A stretch of DNA of 64,000 nucleotides. Origin: Pseudonocardia sp. T1-2H. Its GTDB lineage: Bacteria; Actinomycetota; Actinomycetes; Mycobacteriales; Pseudonocardiaceae. This document shows positions 15,657 through 23,886 of the stretch, one piece after another. The position numbers and the translations under genes were made by a program. The notes below the pieces were generated by a model. It made no database searches and was not told where the DNA came from. It was given only the letters and a program-made list of their open reading frames with translations. How positions within the stretch are numbered: the stretch's first letter is position 1; every line of letters begins with the position of its first letter. Location: positions 5,828,001 through 5,892,000 of the forward strand of contig NZ_JBBPCL010000001.1 of assembly GCF_038039215.1 (NCBI RefSeq), in the 5' to 3' direction.

Positions 15657-18564
15657 TCAGTGCTCCGGGCGGGTCGGCCGCAGCCCCAGCGCGCGCGCCG
15701 CGAGCTGCGCGAGGTGCACGGGTTCCCGGGTTCCGGCCTGCCGCAGCTGGGTCCGGCAGCTGAACCCGTCCGCCAGCACCTCGACGTCCGCCTCCGCGGA
15801 CCGGACGGCCGGCAGCAGCACTCGCTCCGCCGCCGCCATCGACACCTCGTAGTGGCCCTTCTCGAACCCGAAGTTCCCCGCGAGGCCGCAGCAGCCCGAG
15901 TCCAGCACCTCCGCCTCGACGCCGAGGGCCCGCATGACCGCGCGGTCGTCGTCCGCACCGAGCTTCCGCGTGCTGGTGGCAGTGCACCTGCACGAGCGCC
16001 CGCCGGCTCCCGCCGACGACGAGGCCGGGCAGCTCGTCGAGGTGCTGGGCCAGCAGCTCGGCGAAGGTCTTCACCCCGCCCGCGAGGGCCGCGGCCAGAG
16101 GCTCCGCCGGGAGCAGCTCCGCGCCGTCCGCCCGCAGCGCGGCGGTGCAGGACGGTTCCAGCCCGACGACCGGGACGCCCGCCGACAGCCACGGCTCGAT
16201 GGTCCGGAGGCTGCGCCGCAGCACCCGCCTGGCCGCGCCGACCTGCCCGGTCGACGTCCAGGTCAGCCCGCAGCAGACGCCGTGCGGCGGCAGCTCGACC
16301 GAGTAGCCCAGTGCGGTGAGCACCGCGACGGCGTCCTCGGCGACGTCCGGGTCGAAGTGGTCGGTGAAGGTGTCCGGCCAGAGCAGGATCCGGCCGCGCG
16401 GCGCGGACACCGCCGGGCCGCGCTCGACGATCGAGTCCGCCCGGGCGCGCGTGGTGAACGTCTCCCTCGCGATCTCCGGGATGGCCCGCTCGGGCGCGAT
16501 CCCGCCGGCCCGCTTCGCGATCCCGGCGAGCCACGGGACGCGCGCGAGTGCGTTGATCCCGTCGACCACGCCGGCCGGCAGCATCCCGACCAGCCGCATC
16601 CACCGCGGCAGCGCGCCCATCGAGTAGTGCGACGCCGGGCGGAGCTTGCGGTGGTAGCGCTGAGCCAGGAACTCGGTCTTGTACGCCGCCATGTCCACAC
16701 CGACCGGGCAGTCCCGCTTGCAGCCCTTGCACGACAGACAGAGGTCGAGGGCCTCGGCGACGGCGTCGTTCTGCCAGCCGCCGTCGATCACCTCGCCGTT
16801 GGCCATCTCGAACAGCAGCCGCGCCCGGCCGCGCGTCGAGTGCATCTCCTCGCCCGTGGCCCGGTAGCTGGGGCACATCACGCCGCCGTGCGCGGTCACG
16901 CACTTGCCGACGCCCAGGCAGCGGCGGGTGGCGCGGGTGAAGCTGCCGCGGTCGTGGGTGAACGCGAGCTGCGGGGTGTCCTGGATCGTGGGCATCCCGA
17001 CGAACACCCGCAGGTCCTCGTCGAGCCGGGCCGAGCGCACGATGCAGCCCGGGTTCATCCGGTCGTCCGGGTCCCAGATGCCCTTGAACTCCTCGAACGC
17101 CCGGATGATCGTCGGCGGGTACATCCGGTCCAGCAGCTCGGACCGGGCCCTGCCGTCCCCGTGCTCGCCGGAGAGTGATCCCCCGTGCGCGACGACGAGG
17201 TCCGCCGCGTCCTCCATGAACGCGCGGAAGTTCGCGATGCCGGGCCCGCTGAGCAGGTCGAAGTCGATGCGGACGTGCAGGCAGCCGTCGCCGAAGTGGC
17301 CGTAGTACACGCCCTTGCGGCCGTGCCGCTCCAGCACCGCGTCGAACTCGCGCAGGTAGGCGCCGAACTTCGCCGGCGGCACCGCGGCGTCCTCCCAGCC
17401 GGGCCAGGCCTCGCCGCCGTCCGGGCTGCGGGTGAGGATGCCGGCGCCGTCCTCGCGGATCCGCCAGAGCGCCTTCATCTTCGCCGGGTCGCTCACCACC
17501 AGGCTGGACGCGCCGTAGGGCTTCATCGCGCGGGCGACGGCCTGCGCGGCCGCCTCGGCCTCGGCCCGGGTCTGCCCGCCCGTCTCGACGTAGAGCCAGC
17601 CGCCGCCGGGCGGCAGGGCGCGGCTCGCCGTCTCCACCGGGTTCGACGCGCGCAGGGCCGCGATCAGCCCGGCGTCCATGCCCTCGATGGTCAGCGGCGA
17701 GTGCTCCCGGACGACCATCACGTTGTCCGCGGCGATGTAGGCGTCCGGGAAGCCGAGGACGGCGAGCGCGCGCACGGGCGGGGACTCGACGAGCCGGACC
17801 GTCGCGTTCAGCACGGTGGCGCACGTGCCCTCGGTGCCGACCATGGCCCTGGCCAGGTCGAGCTCACCCTCGGGCAGCAGCTGGTCCAGGTTGTACCCGG
17901 AGACCCGGCGGGTGAGGTCCGGGAAGCTCGTGCGGACCTCGTCCGCGTAGCGCTCGCCGAGGGCGCGCAGCCGCTCCGGGATCGCGCCGGTGGCCCGGCC
18001 CCGGCCGAGGGTGAGCCGCTCGCCGCGGTAGGTGAGCACGTCCATCGCGTGGACGTTGTCGACCGTCTTGCCCCAGGCCACGGAGTGCGAGCCGCAGGCG
18101 TTGTTGCCGATCATCCCGCCGATCGTGCAGCGGTTGTGCGTCGACGGGTCCGGGCCGAACGTGAGCCCGTGCGGCGCCCCGGCGTCCCGCACGTCGTCGC
18201 AGATCACCCCGGGTTCGACGCGGGCGGTGCGGGCGTCCGGGTCCACCTCGAGGATGCGGTTGAGGTACTTGCGGAAGTCCAGCACTACCGCCGTGTTCAC
18301 GGCTTGCCCGGCGATCGAGGTCCCGGCGCCGCGCGGCAGCACCGGGACCTCGTGCGCCCGGCAGACCGCCATCGCCGCCTCGACGTCCGCGGCGTCCCGC
18401 GGGGCCACGACCCCGATCGGCATCTTCCGGTAGTTCGAGGCGTCCGCGGACCACATCGCGCGGTGCGCGTCGTCGAACCGGACGTCGCCGCCGACGGCGG
18501 CCCTCAGGTCGGCGGCGAGACCGGCGATCCGGTCCGTACTGGTGACGGGGTCGTGCACGCTCAC
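15657..18564 (-). pseudogene. FAD/Fe-S 2-hydroxyacid dehydrogenase (D-2-hydroxyglutarate dehydrogenase-like), frameshifted near the C-terminus
   Basis: After correcting one extra base near 15965-15967 this would be a 968-residue flavo-iron-sulfur protein. Order of domains: FAD_binding_4 (about 40-230, with PRGAGTSIAGQA), FAD-oxidase C (about 265-520, GHFGDGCLHVR), Fer4-type cysteines (CLSCKGCKRDCP, about 625) and two CCG domains (GVCCGLTW; then DSGCCGLAGNFGFEKGHY in the shifted frame). The architecture matches E. coli YdiJ-type D-2-hydroxyglutarate dehydrogenases; D-lactate or glycolate oxidation are alternatives. As sequenced, the frame runs on to 15544 with non-homologous residues and loses the second CCG motif. 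It starts with GTG 4 nt after the FmdB gene, so it is the last gene of the lactonase cluster. Confidence 0.85.
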
Positions 18565-18568
18565 CCCG

Positions 18569-19051
18569 TCAGTCTGACGAGGTGGACGGGGTGGCCTTCG
18601 AGGCGGGCGGGTCCGCCTTTCCCGGCGCGGGGGCGTGGGAGTGCCCGTGGCCGTGTCCGTGGCCGTGCCCGTGTCCCGGCGTCGGAGCGGTCCCCGAGAG
18701 CTGGATGTCTCCCGCCCGCAGCGGCGCGTTGTGGAACTTGCCCTCGTGGGCGAGGATCGGCCGCTGGTCGCCCGCGATCTCGGGGTACTTCTCCTCGAGC
18801 TTCTGCCGGCCGTCCCACGTCCGGCGCATCCGGTCGATGTACTCGGAGTTGCCGTTGTAGACGCCGCGCCAGGTCTGCGGCATCTCGTCCTTCGACAGCC
18901 CCGCGTTCGCCTGGCCGCCCAGGGAGAAGCCGGCCGGGACCTTGCGGGTCGCTCCGCCGCAGACCGGGCAGCCCGGCGTCGCGGTGTCGGTCATGGAGGC
19001 GAGGTGCTCGAAGCGCGTGCCGCACTCGCACCGGTATACGTAGATCGGCAT
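18569..19051 (-). CDS. FmdB-type zinc-ribbon protein with His-rich tail
   Basis: This is a 160-residue protein. Cys8, Cys10, Cys28 and Cys31 form the FmdB/CxxC zinc ribbon at the N-terminus (PIYVYRCECG... CPVCGG). A middle segment (about 55-120) is conserved-looking but unassigned. Residues 126-139 are alternating Gly-His ending in SH, a probable metal-binding or sensing tail. FmdB was first described as a putative regulator of formamidase; the biochemical role remains unclear. It sits between the transhydrogenase and the hydroxyacid dehydrogenase, only 4 nt before the latter, so a regulatory or metal-supply role in that pathway is plausible. Confidence 0.82.
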   Translation of the reverse strand: MPIYVYRCECGTRFEHLASMTDTATPGCPVCGGATRKVPAGFSLGGQANAGLSKDEMPQTWRGVYNGNSEYIDRMRRTWDGRQKLEEKYPEIAGDQRPILAHEGKFHNAPLRAGDIQLSGTAPTPGHGHGHGHGHGHSHAPAPGKADPPASKATPSTSSD

Positions 19052-19072
19052 TTCGGCAGGTCCTTAGGGGTC

Positions 19073-19112
19073 GTGAGTGCGTAGCAGCGCTAGAGCGCTG
19101 CTACGCACTCAC
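19073..19112. terminator. Perfect 19-bp inverted repeat between the transhydrogenase and FmdB genes
   Basis: Left arm 19073-19091 (GTGAGTGCGTAGCAGCGCT) and right arm 19094-19112 are exact reverse complements with a 2-nt spacer. It begins 3 nt after the transhydrogenase stop and 22 nt before the FmdB start. It would form a very stable hairpin in RNA, acting as a terminator or as a processing/stabilising element within the operon. There is no T tract. Confidence 0.75.
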
Positions 19113-19115
19113 AGG

Positions 19116-20414
19116 TCACCAGTTCTCGACGGAGTTCGTGAGGATGTCGGCGATGTCGTCCTCGGACGGGGTCTTCGGACAGGTCGCCAGCAGCCGCTGC
19201 TGCTTCATCGTCCCCGGGACGAGGTCCGGGACGTCGGCCTCGGTGTAGCCGACGCCGCCGATCCCGTTCGGGATCCCGATGTCTCGCATGAGCCGGACCA
19301 GCACCGACGGGAGCTGCTCGCGCGCGTCGTTGTGCTTGTCCGCGCGCGGGTCCATCAGCTCCGCGGCCCGCAGGTGCCGCTCCGGCGCGCTCTCGAAGGA
19401 GAACCGGAACGCCTCGGGCGCGGTCAGGGACACGGACTGCCCGTGCGGGACCATCGGCTCGTCCTGCGGGTAGCCCGCCGGCCGGTAGTCCTTGACCATG
19501 CCCGCGATCGGGTAGGCGTTGGCGTGCGGGATGTGCACCCCGGAGTTGCCGAAGCCCATGCCCGCGAAGGTCGCGGCCATCATCATGTTGGACCGCGCCT
19601 CGAGGTCCTCCCCGCCGCGGTGCACCGCGTCCCGGAAGGACTGCGCGAGCAGGGTCATCGCCTTCTCGCACCAGAGGTCGGACACCGGGTTCGAGCCACA
19701 GTAGGTCACCCGCTCCTCGGGCTGCTTGCGGTCGAACGTGGTGTAGTACCGCGCCGTGTAGCTCTCCACCGCGTGGCAGACGATGTCCATCCCGGACGCC
19801 GCGGTGACCTCCGGCGGCAGGGACATCGTCAGCAGCGGGTCGATCACGGCCAGGGTCGGGCGCAGCCGCCAGTGGCTGATCCCGGTCTTGACCTTCATCG
19901 ACAGGATGTCCAACACGCACATCGCCGTGGACTCCGAGCCCGTCCCGGCCGTCGTGGGCACCGCGATCAGCGGCTTGAGCTGGCCCGGCGGCACCTTCGC
20001 GTTGCCGATCGGCTTGTTGATGTAGTCCATCAGCTCGCCGGGATGGCTGGTCAGCAGGTTGATGGCCTTCGCGGTGTCGATCGCCGAACCGCCGCCGACG
20101 GCGACGAAGCCGTCCCACGGGCCCTGCACGCGGGCGTACTCGGTGGCCTTGTTCATCGAGTCGTCGGTCGGCTCGACGTGCACGCCGTCGAAGATCTCCG
20201 AGTCGATGTCGTAGCGCTTGAGGTTGTCCGCGAGCCGCTGCGGGGCGCCGAGCGCGTTGATCCCCGGGTCGGTGACGATCAGGACCCGCTTGACCCCGTA
20301 GCCGGACAGCTCGAAGCCCACCTCGTCGATGGCCCCGGCGCCGAACTTCAACGGCGGGGCACCCCAGGTGAAGATCGTCTCCTCGGTCAGTTGCACATCA
20401 GCCAGGTACGTCAC
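19116..20414 (-). CDS. Hydroxyacid-oxoacid transhydrogenase (ADHFE1-like iron alcohol dehydrogenase)
   Basis: This 432-residue enzyme belongs to the iron-containing ADH superfamily. It has the nucleotide loop GGGSAIDTAKAINLL, PTTAGTGSESTAMCVLD, and metal ligands in GMDIVCHAVES and in the block GVHIPHANAYPIAGMVK. The long segment from GNSGVH to VPHGQSVSLTAPEAF closely follows animal ADHFE1 as I remember it. ADHFE1 carries out 4-hydroxybutyrate + 2-oxoglutarate = succinic semialdehyde + D-2-hydroxyglutarate with bound NAD. The start is the GTG at 20412-20414, overlapping the lactonase stop by 4 nt (GTGA), so the two are translationally coupled. Confidence 0.88.
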   Translation of the reverse strand: MTYLADVQLTEETIFTWGAPPLKFGAGAIDEVGFELSGYGVKRVLIVTDPGINALGAPQRLADNLKRYDIDSEIFDGVHVEPTDDSMNKATEYARVQGPWDGFVAVGGGSAIDTAKAINLLTSHPGELMDYINKPIGNAKVPPGQLKPLIAVPTTAGTGSESTAMCVLDILSMKVKTGISHWRLRPTLAVIDPLLTMSLPPEVTAASGMDIVCHAVESYTARYYTTFDRKQPEERVTYCGSNPVSDLWCEKAMTLLAQSFRDAVHRGGEDLEARSNMMMAATFAGMGFGNSGVHIPHANAYPIAGMVKDYRPAGYPQDEPMVPHGQSVSLTAPEAFRFSFESAPERHLRAAELMDPRADKHNDAREQLPSVLVRLMRDIGIPNGIGGVGYTEADVPDLVPGTMKQQRLLATCPKTPSEDDIADILTNSVENW

Positions 20415-21223
20415 GTGTACGAACCCTCCGGCGCCTTGCGCAGCTCCTTGATCTGCTGGGCGTCGTGCCCGAAGATCATCGTGGCGTCGGTCTTCTCCTG
20501 GATGCCGCGGAGCTTCTCGACGGACTGGAACCACTGCTCGAGGTTGTTCACGATCGCCGCGGGGGCGGCGGGCGGGCCGTAGCTCTCCCCCATGTACACC
20601 GCGTCCGAGGTGAAGATCATCGTTCCCGAGTCCGGGAGGTCGACCTGCATGGACATGGTGCCGACGGTGTGGCCCGGGGCCTGGATCAGCTTCACGCCGG
20701 GCAGGATCTCGACGTCGCCCGAGACGGTCTCCCAGTTCAGTCCCTCGTAGTCCGACTTGAGATGGGCCCCGTTGAAGTCGCCCTCGAAGTTGAGCGCGAA
20801 CTCCTTCTCCTTGTCCGAGCAGATCAGCTTCGCGTTCGTGTTCTTGAACATCTGCGCGTTGCCGGCGTGGTCGAAGTGCAGGTGGGAGAGCACGACGTAG
20901 TCGATCTCGTCGAGTCCGACGTTCATCTTGTTGAGCTGGGCGTCGAGGTACTCGTCGTCGGCGACCTGGTCGTAGGGGAAGAACTCCTGCAGGCCGGTGG
21001 GCTTCCACCGGGTCTCCCAGTCGGACGGGCAGCTGGTGTCCCACAGCAGCTTGCCCTCGTCGGTCTCGACGAGGACACAGTGGGTCGGCACCTCCACCCA
21101 GCTGATCTTGTCCTCCTTCTCGGAGCGGGTCTTGATGCTGACCCCCGGCTTGAGGAGGAGGAACGTCAGGTCGGCGTGCATGGCCCCGCACGGGATGACG
21201 CTGAGCTTGTTCGCAGTTGCCAT
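20411..21223 (-). CDS. MBL-fold lactonase (AttM/BlcC/N-acyl-homoserine-lactonase family)
   Basis: This is a 270-residue metallo-beta-lactamase-fold hydrolase. The dinuclear zinc motif HLHFDH is at residues 114-119, followed by APGHTVGTMSM, the bridging Asp in FTSDAVYMGE and a C-terminal GHDAQQ. The layout matches the AttM/BlcC lactonases that open gamma-butyrolactone to 4-hydroxybutyrate and can also hydrolyse acyl-homoserine lactones. Coupling to the transhydrogenase favours the gamma-butyrolactone role; quorum quenching remains possible. The ATG at 21223 has a plausible upstream GGGACC site. A perfect 12-bp palindrome, likely the GntR operator, lies about 62 nt upstream. Confidence 0.88.
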   Translation of the reverse strand: MATANKLSVIPCGAMHADLTFLLLKPGVSIKTRSEKEDKISWVEVPTHCVLVETDEGKLLWDTSCPSDWETRWKPTGLQEFFPYDQVADDEYLDAQLNKMNVGLDEIDYVVLSHLHFDHAGNAQMFKNTNAKLICSDKEKEFALNFEGDFNGAHLKSDYEGLNWETVSGDVEILPGVKLIQAPGHTVGTMSMQVDLPDSGTMIFTSDAVYMGESYGPPAAPAAIVNNLEQWFQSVEKLRGIQEKTDATMIFGHDAQQIKELRKAPEGSYT

Positions 21224-21284
21224 CGTGGTCCCTTCGGCACTGAGGGGTCGCGTGCGTCACACGCGATGCCCCGAACGGTGGCAT

Positions 21285-21296
21285 GTGGCATGCCAC
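21285..21296 (-). promoter_or_regulatory. Candidate GntR operator upstream of the lactonase operon
   Basis: GTGGCATGCCAC is a perfect 12-bp palindrome in the 102-nt gap between the GntR gene and the lactonase. It is preceded by a half-site copy (GTGGCATG at 21279-21286). It has the TGG-N-AT-N-CCA character of FadR-subfamily GntR operators. A near copy lies upstream of the regulator gene. Confidence 0.6.
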
Positions 21297-21325
21297 TCGT
21301 CAATCGGTGCGCATGTGCGCATCAC

Positions 21326-22027
21326 TCAGGCGGGGTTCGTCCACCCCAGGTCGATGTCCAGGACCCCGGTCCCGGCCCCCGCCTCCTGCGCGATGAGCAG
21401 CTCCGCCGTGTGCCGAACGTGGACACGCATGGCCTCCGCCGCTCCGTCCGCGTCCCCGGCCTCGATCAGCGTGAGGATCTCGGCGTGCTCGGCCACGATG
21501 TCGTCGAGGCTGCGGGACTCCCGGGCCGTCGAGACGCCGCGGCGCAGCACCATGTCCCGCAGCCCGTCGACGTAGGTGGCCAGCCGGGTGTTCCCGGACG
21601 CCTCCAGGACGACGCGGTGGAAGCGGCGGTCGTGGCCCAGCATCGTGAACTCGTCGTCCGCCTTCGCGGCCTTCTGCATCGCGGCGAAGTGCTTGCGGAG
21701 CTCCTTGCGCGTGGACTCGTCCAGGCGCATCACGGCGCGCCGCACGGCGGCCGGTTCGAGCAGCAGCCGCAGCGCGAAGACCTCCTCGAGGTCGTGCAGC
21801 GACGTCTGCAGCACCCGGACGCCGCGGTTGCGCTCGAACCGGACCATGCCCTGCTGGGCGAGCTTGATCAGCGCCTCGCGGACCGGGGTGCGGGACACCC
21901 CCAGCTGGGTGGCCAGGGTCTGGACGGAGTGCAGGGTGCCGGGTGCCAGCTCGCCGGTGATCACGGCGGTGCGCAGCGCGGCGAGCACCTGCGCGTTGAC
22001 GGTCTCGGTCTGCCCCAGTGCCTTCAC
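21326..22027 (-). CDS. GntR family transcriptional regulator (FadR/FCD subfamily)
   Basis: This 233-residue regulator has an N-terminal winged HTH (residues about 15-75, with LGVSRTPVREALIKLAQQGMV). The all-helical FCD ligand domain covers about 95-215, with metal/ligand-type residues in HDRRFHRVVLEASGN and HVRHTAELL. FCD proteins usually sense small carboxylates. The start is the GTG at 22025-22027 (VKALGQTETV); a long upstream frame is ignored. It precedes the lactonase on the same strand, so it probably controls that operon and itself through the palindromes at 21285 and 22098. Likely effectors are 4-hydroxybutyrate, succinic semialdehyde or 2-hydroxyglutarate; this is inference. Confidence 0.88.
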   Translation of the reverse strand: MKALGQTETVNAQVLAALRTAVITGELAPGTLHSVQTLATQLGVSRTPVREALIKLAQQGMVRFERNRGVRVLQTSLHDLEEVFALRLLLEPAAVRRAVMRLDESTRKELRKHFAAMQKAAKADDEFTMLGHDRRFHRVVLEASGNTRLATYVDGLRDMVLRRGVSTARESRSLDDIVAEHAEILTLIEAGDADGAAEAMRVHVRHTAELLIAQEAGAGTGVLDIDLGWTNPA

Positions 22028-22097
22028 CGGCTCGGCGCCTTCATACCCGGAGATCCTTCTCCCGGCAGGCACCGCCGCGTCGTCGCACCCGCCGAGA

Positions 22098-22109
22098 GTG
22101 ACATGCCAC
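22098..22109 (-). promoter_or_regulatory. Candidate GntR operator upstream of the regulator gene
   Basis: GTGACATGCCAC (reverse complement GTGGCATGTCAC) differs by one base from the perfect palindrome before the lactonase. It is 71 nt upstream of the GntR GTG, in the 233-nt gap to the divergent ANTAR gene, a position expected for autoregulation. Confidence 0.55.
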
Positions 22110-22260
22110 ACACCACCGGTCAACGCCGAGGCCGCCGCCGCGTCGTGTCGGGGAGTCGGTCGCGGGGGACGGGCGGGCCGCTTGGTAACGTCTTGCGGCG
22201 CAGGTCCAGCAGCGAGGCCCGCGGTCCCTCCACAGACCGAGACCGCTGGACAGGTGCCCA

Positions 22261-22932
22261 ATGCCCGACGCCCTCGATCCCGCACGCCCGATCGAGGCCC
22301 GCCCCGACTCCCGGTACGGAGTCGGGCTCGACGCGTTGAGCGGATCGTTCTCCGCCGAGTGGGTCGGCCGTTTCCGCCTCGACCTGCGCAACGGCCACTG
22401 GGAGTGGTCCGGCGACGGGCCGCTGCATCCGGCCGAGCTGCTCGCCGAGCGTCATCCCGAGGACCGGCCCGAGGCGTCCGTCGTCACGGTGCCGGTCGGG
22501 GAGAACCGGCCCTTCGGGACCGGGTTCCGGCTCATGTCCTCCGCCGAGCGCCAGGTGATCGTGGTCGGCGAGGGCGAGCGGGCCCCGGACGGCGAGGTGG
22601 TGGCCCTGACGGGCTACGTCGCGGAGCTCGACGGCGTCGTCGAGCGGTGGCAGTCCGGGCTGCGCGAGCGGGCCGAGCAGTTCGAGCGCGCGCTGCGCAG
22701 CCGGCCGACGATCGAGCAGGCCAAGGGCATGCTGATGCTCACCCACCGCTGCGACGACGAGCGCGCCTTCCAACTCCTGGTCGCGGCGTCACAGGCCTCC
22801 AACCGCAAGCTGCGCGACGTCGCGGCGCTGATCGTCGACGCCCTGCCCGCGGGCCGTCCGCTGCCCGACGACCTCGCGGCGGCGCTGCAGACCGAAGGTG
22901 GGCGGCTGCGCCGCGAGCGGGTCCGGGACTGA
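22261..22932 (+). CDS. PAS-like/ANTAR domain RNA-binding regulator
   Basis: This is a 223-residue protein. The C-terminal ANTAR domain (about residues 145-203) shows the pattern RPTIEQAKGMLM, AFQLLVAASQASNRKLRDVA and IVDALPAG. ANTAR proteins bind paired hairpins in nascent RNA and prevent termination. The N-terminal part (about 28-130) includes WEWSGDGPLHPAELL and GFRLMSSAERQVIVVGEG, suggesting a PAS-type sensor. It is a typical actinobacterial single-polypeptide sensor/antiterminator. It is divergent from the GntR gene and 32 nt upstream of menB on the same strand. Its RNA target is unknown. Confidence 0.83.
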   Translation: MPDALDPARPIEARPDSRYGVGLDALSGSFSAEWVGRFRLDLRNGHWEWSGDGPLHPAELLAERHPEDRPEASVVTVPVGENRPFGTGFRLMSSAERQVIVVGEGERAPDGEVVALTGYVAELDGVVERWQSGLRERAEQFERALRSRPTIEQAKGMLMLTHRCDDERAFQLLVAASQASNRKLRDVAALIVDALPAGRPLPDDLAAALQTEGGRLRRERVRD

Positions 22933-22964
22933 TCACCGGCCTCGCTCGGGCTAGTGTCCCGGGC

Positions 22965-23885
22965 GTGAGTGCACCGGCATCCGGATCCGTCTCCGAGCTG
23001 TTCGATCCCACCGCGTGGCGTGAGGTCCCCGGTTTCGGCTTCACCGACATCACCTACCACCGGGCGGTGGACACGGGTGCCGTGCGGATCGCGTTCGACC
23101 GGCCCGAGATCCGCAACGCGTTCCGCCCGCACACGGTCGACGAGCTCTACCGCGCCCTCGAGCACGCGCGCACCTCCTCCGACGTCGGGTGCGTGCTGCT
23201 GACCGGCAACGGCCCCTCACCGCGCGACGGGGGCTGGGCCTTCTGCTCCGGCGGCGACCAGCGGATCCGCGGGCGCACCGGCTACCAGTACGCCTCGGGC
23301 GAGACCTCGGACACCGTCGACCCCGGACGCGCCGGGCGGCTGCACATCCTCGAGTGCCAGCGGCTGATCCGGTTCATGCCGAAGGTCGTCATCGCGGTCG
23401 TCCCGGGGTGGGCCGCCGGGGGCGGGCACTCGCTGCACGCGGTCGCGGACCTGACGCTGGCCAGCGCCGAGCACGCACGGTTCAAGCAGACGGACGCCGA
23501 CGTGGGCTCGTTCGACGGCGGGTACGGCTCGGCCTACCTCGCCCGCCAGGTGGGGCAGAAGTTCGGCCGCGAGATCTTCTTCCTCGGCCGGACCTACACC
23601 GCACAGCAGATGCACGAGATGGGCGCGGTGAACGAGGTCGTCCCGCACGCCGAGCTCGAGGCCACGGCGCTGCAGTGGGCGAAGGAGATCAACGGGAAGT
23701 CCCCGCAGGCGCAGCGCATGTTGAAGTACTCCTTCAACCTGATCGACGACGGCCTGGTCGGCCAGCAGCTCTTCGCGGGCGAGGCGACCCGGCTGGCCTA
23801 CATGACCGACGAGGCCGTCGAGGGCCGGGACTCGTTCCTGCAGAAGCGGGAGCCGGACTGGTCGCCCTACCCCTGGCACTACTGA
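22965..23885 (+). CDS. menB: 1,4-dihydroxy-2-naphthoyl-CoA synthase
   Basis: This 306-residue crotonase-fold enzyme cyclises o-succinylbenzoyl-CoA to the naphthoyl-CoA intermediate of menaquinone synthesis. Diagnostic segments are RPEIRNAFRPHTVDELYRAL, FCSGGDQRIRGRTGYQY, the oxyanion-hole PGWAAGGGHSLH and SFDGGYGSAYLARQVGQKF. The C-terminus ends WSPYPWHY, as in other MenB proteins. It starts with GTG at 22965. menE begins one base after the menB stop, so the two are one operon. Confidence 0.96.
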   Translation: MSAPASGSVSELFDPTAWREVPGFGFTDITYHRAVDTGAVRIAFDRPEIRNAFRPHTVDELYRALEHARTSSDVGCVLLTGNGPSPRDGGWAFCSGGDQRIRGRTGYQYASGETSDTVDPGRAGRLHILECQRLIRFMPKVVIAVVPGWAAGGGHSLHAVADLTLASAEHARFKQTDADVGSFDGGYGSAYLARQVGQKFGREIFFLGRTYTAQQMHEMGAVNEVVPHAELEATALQWAKEINGKSPQAQRMLKYSFNLIDDGLVGQQLFAGEATRLAYMTDEAVEGRDSFLQKREPDWSPYPWHY

Positions 23886-23886
23886 C

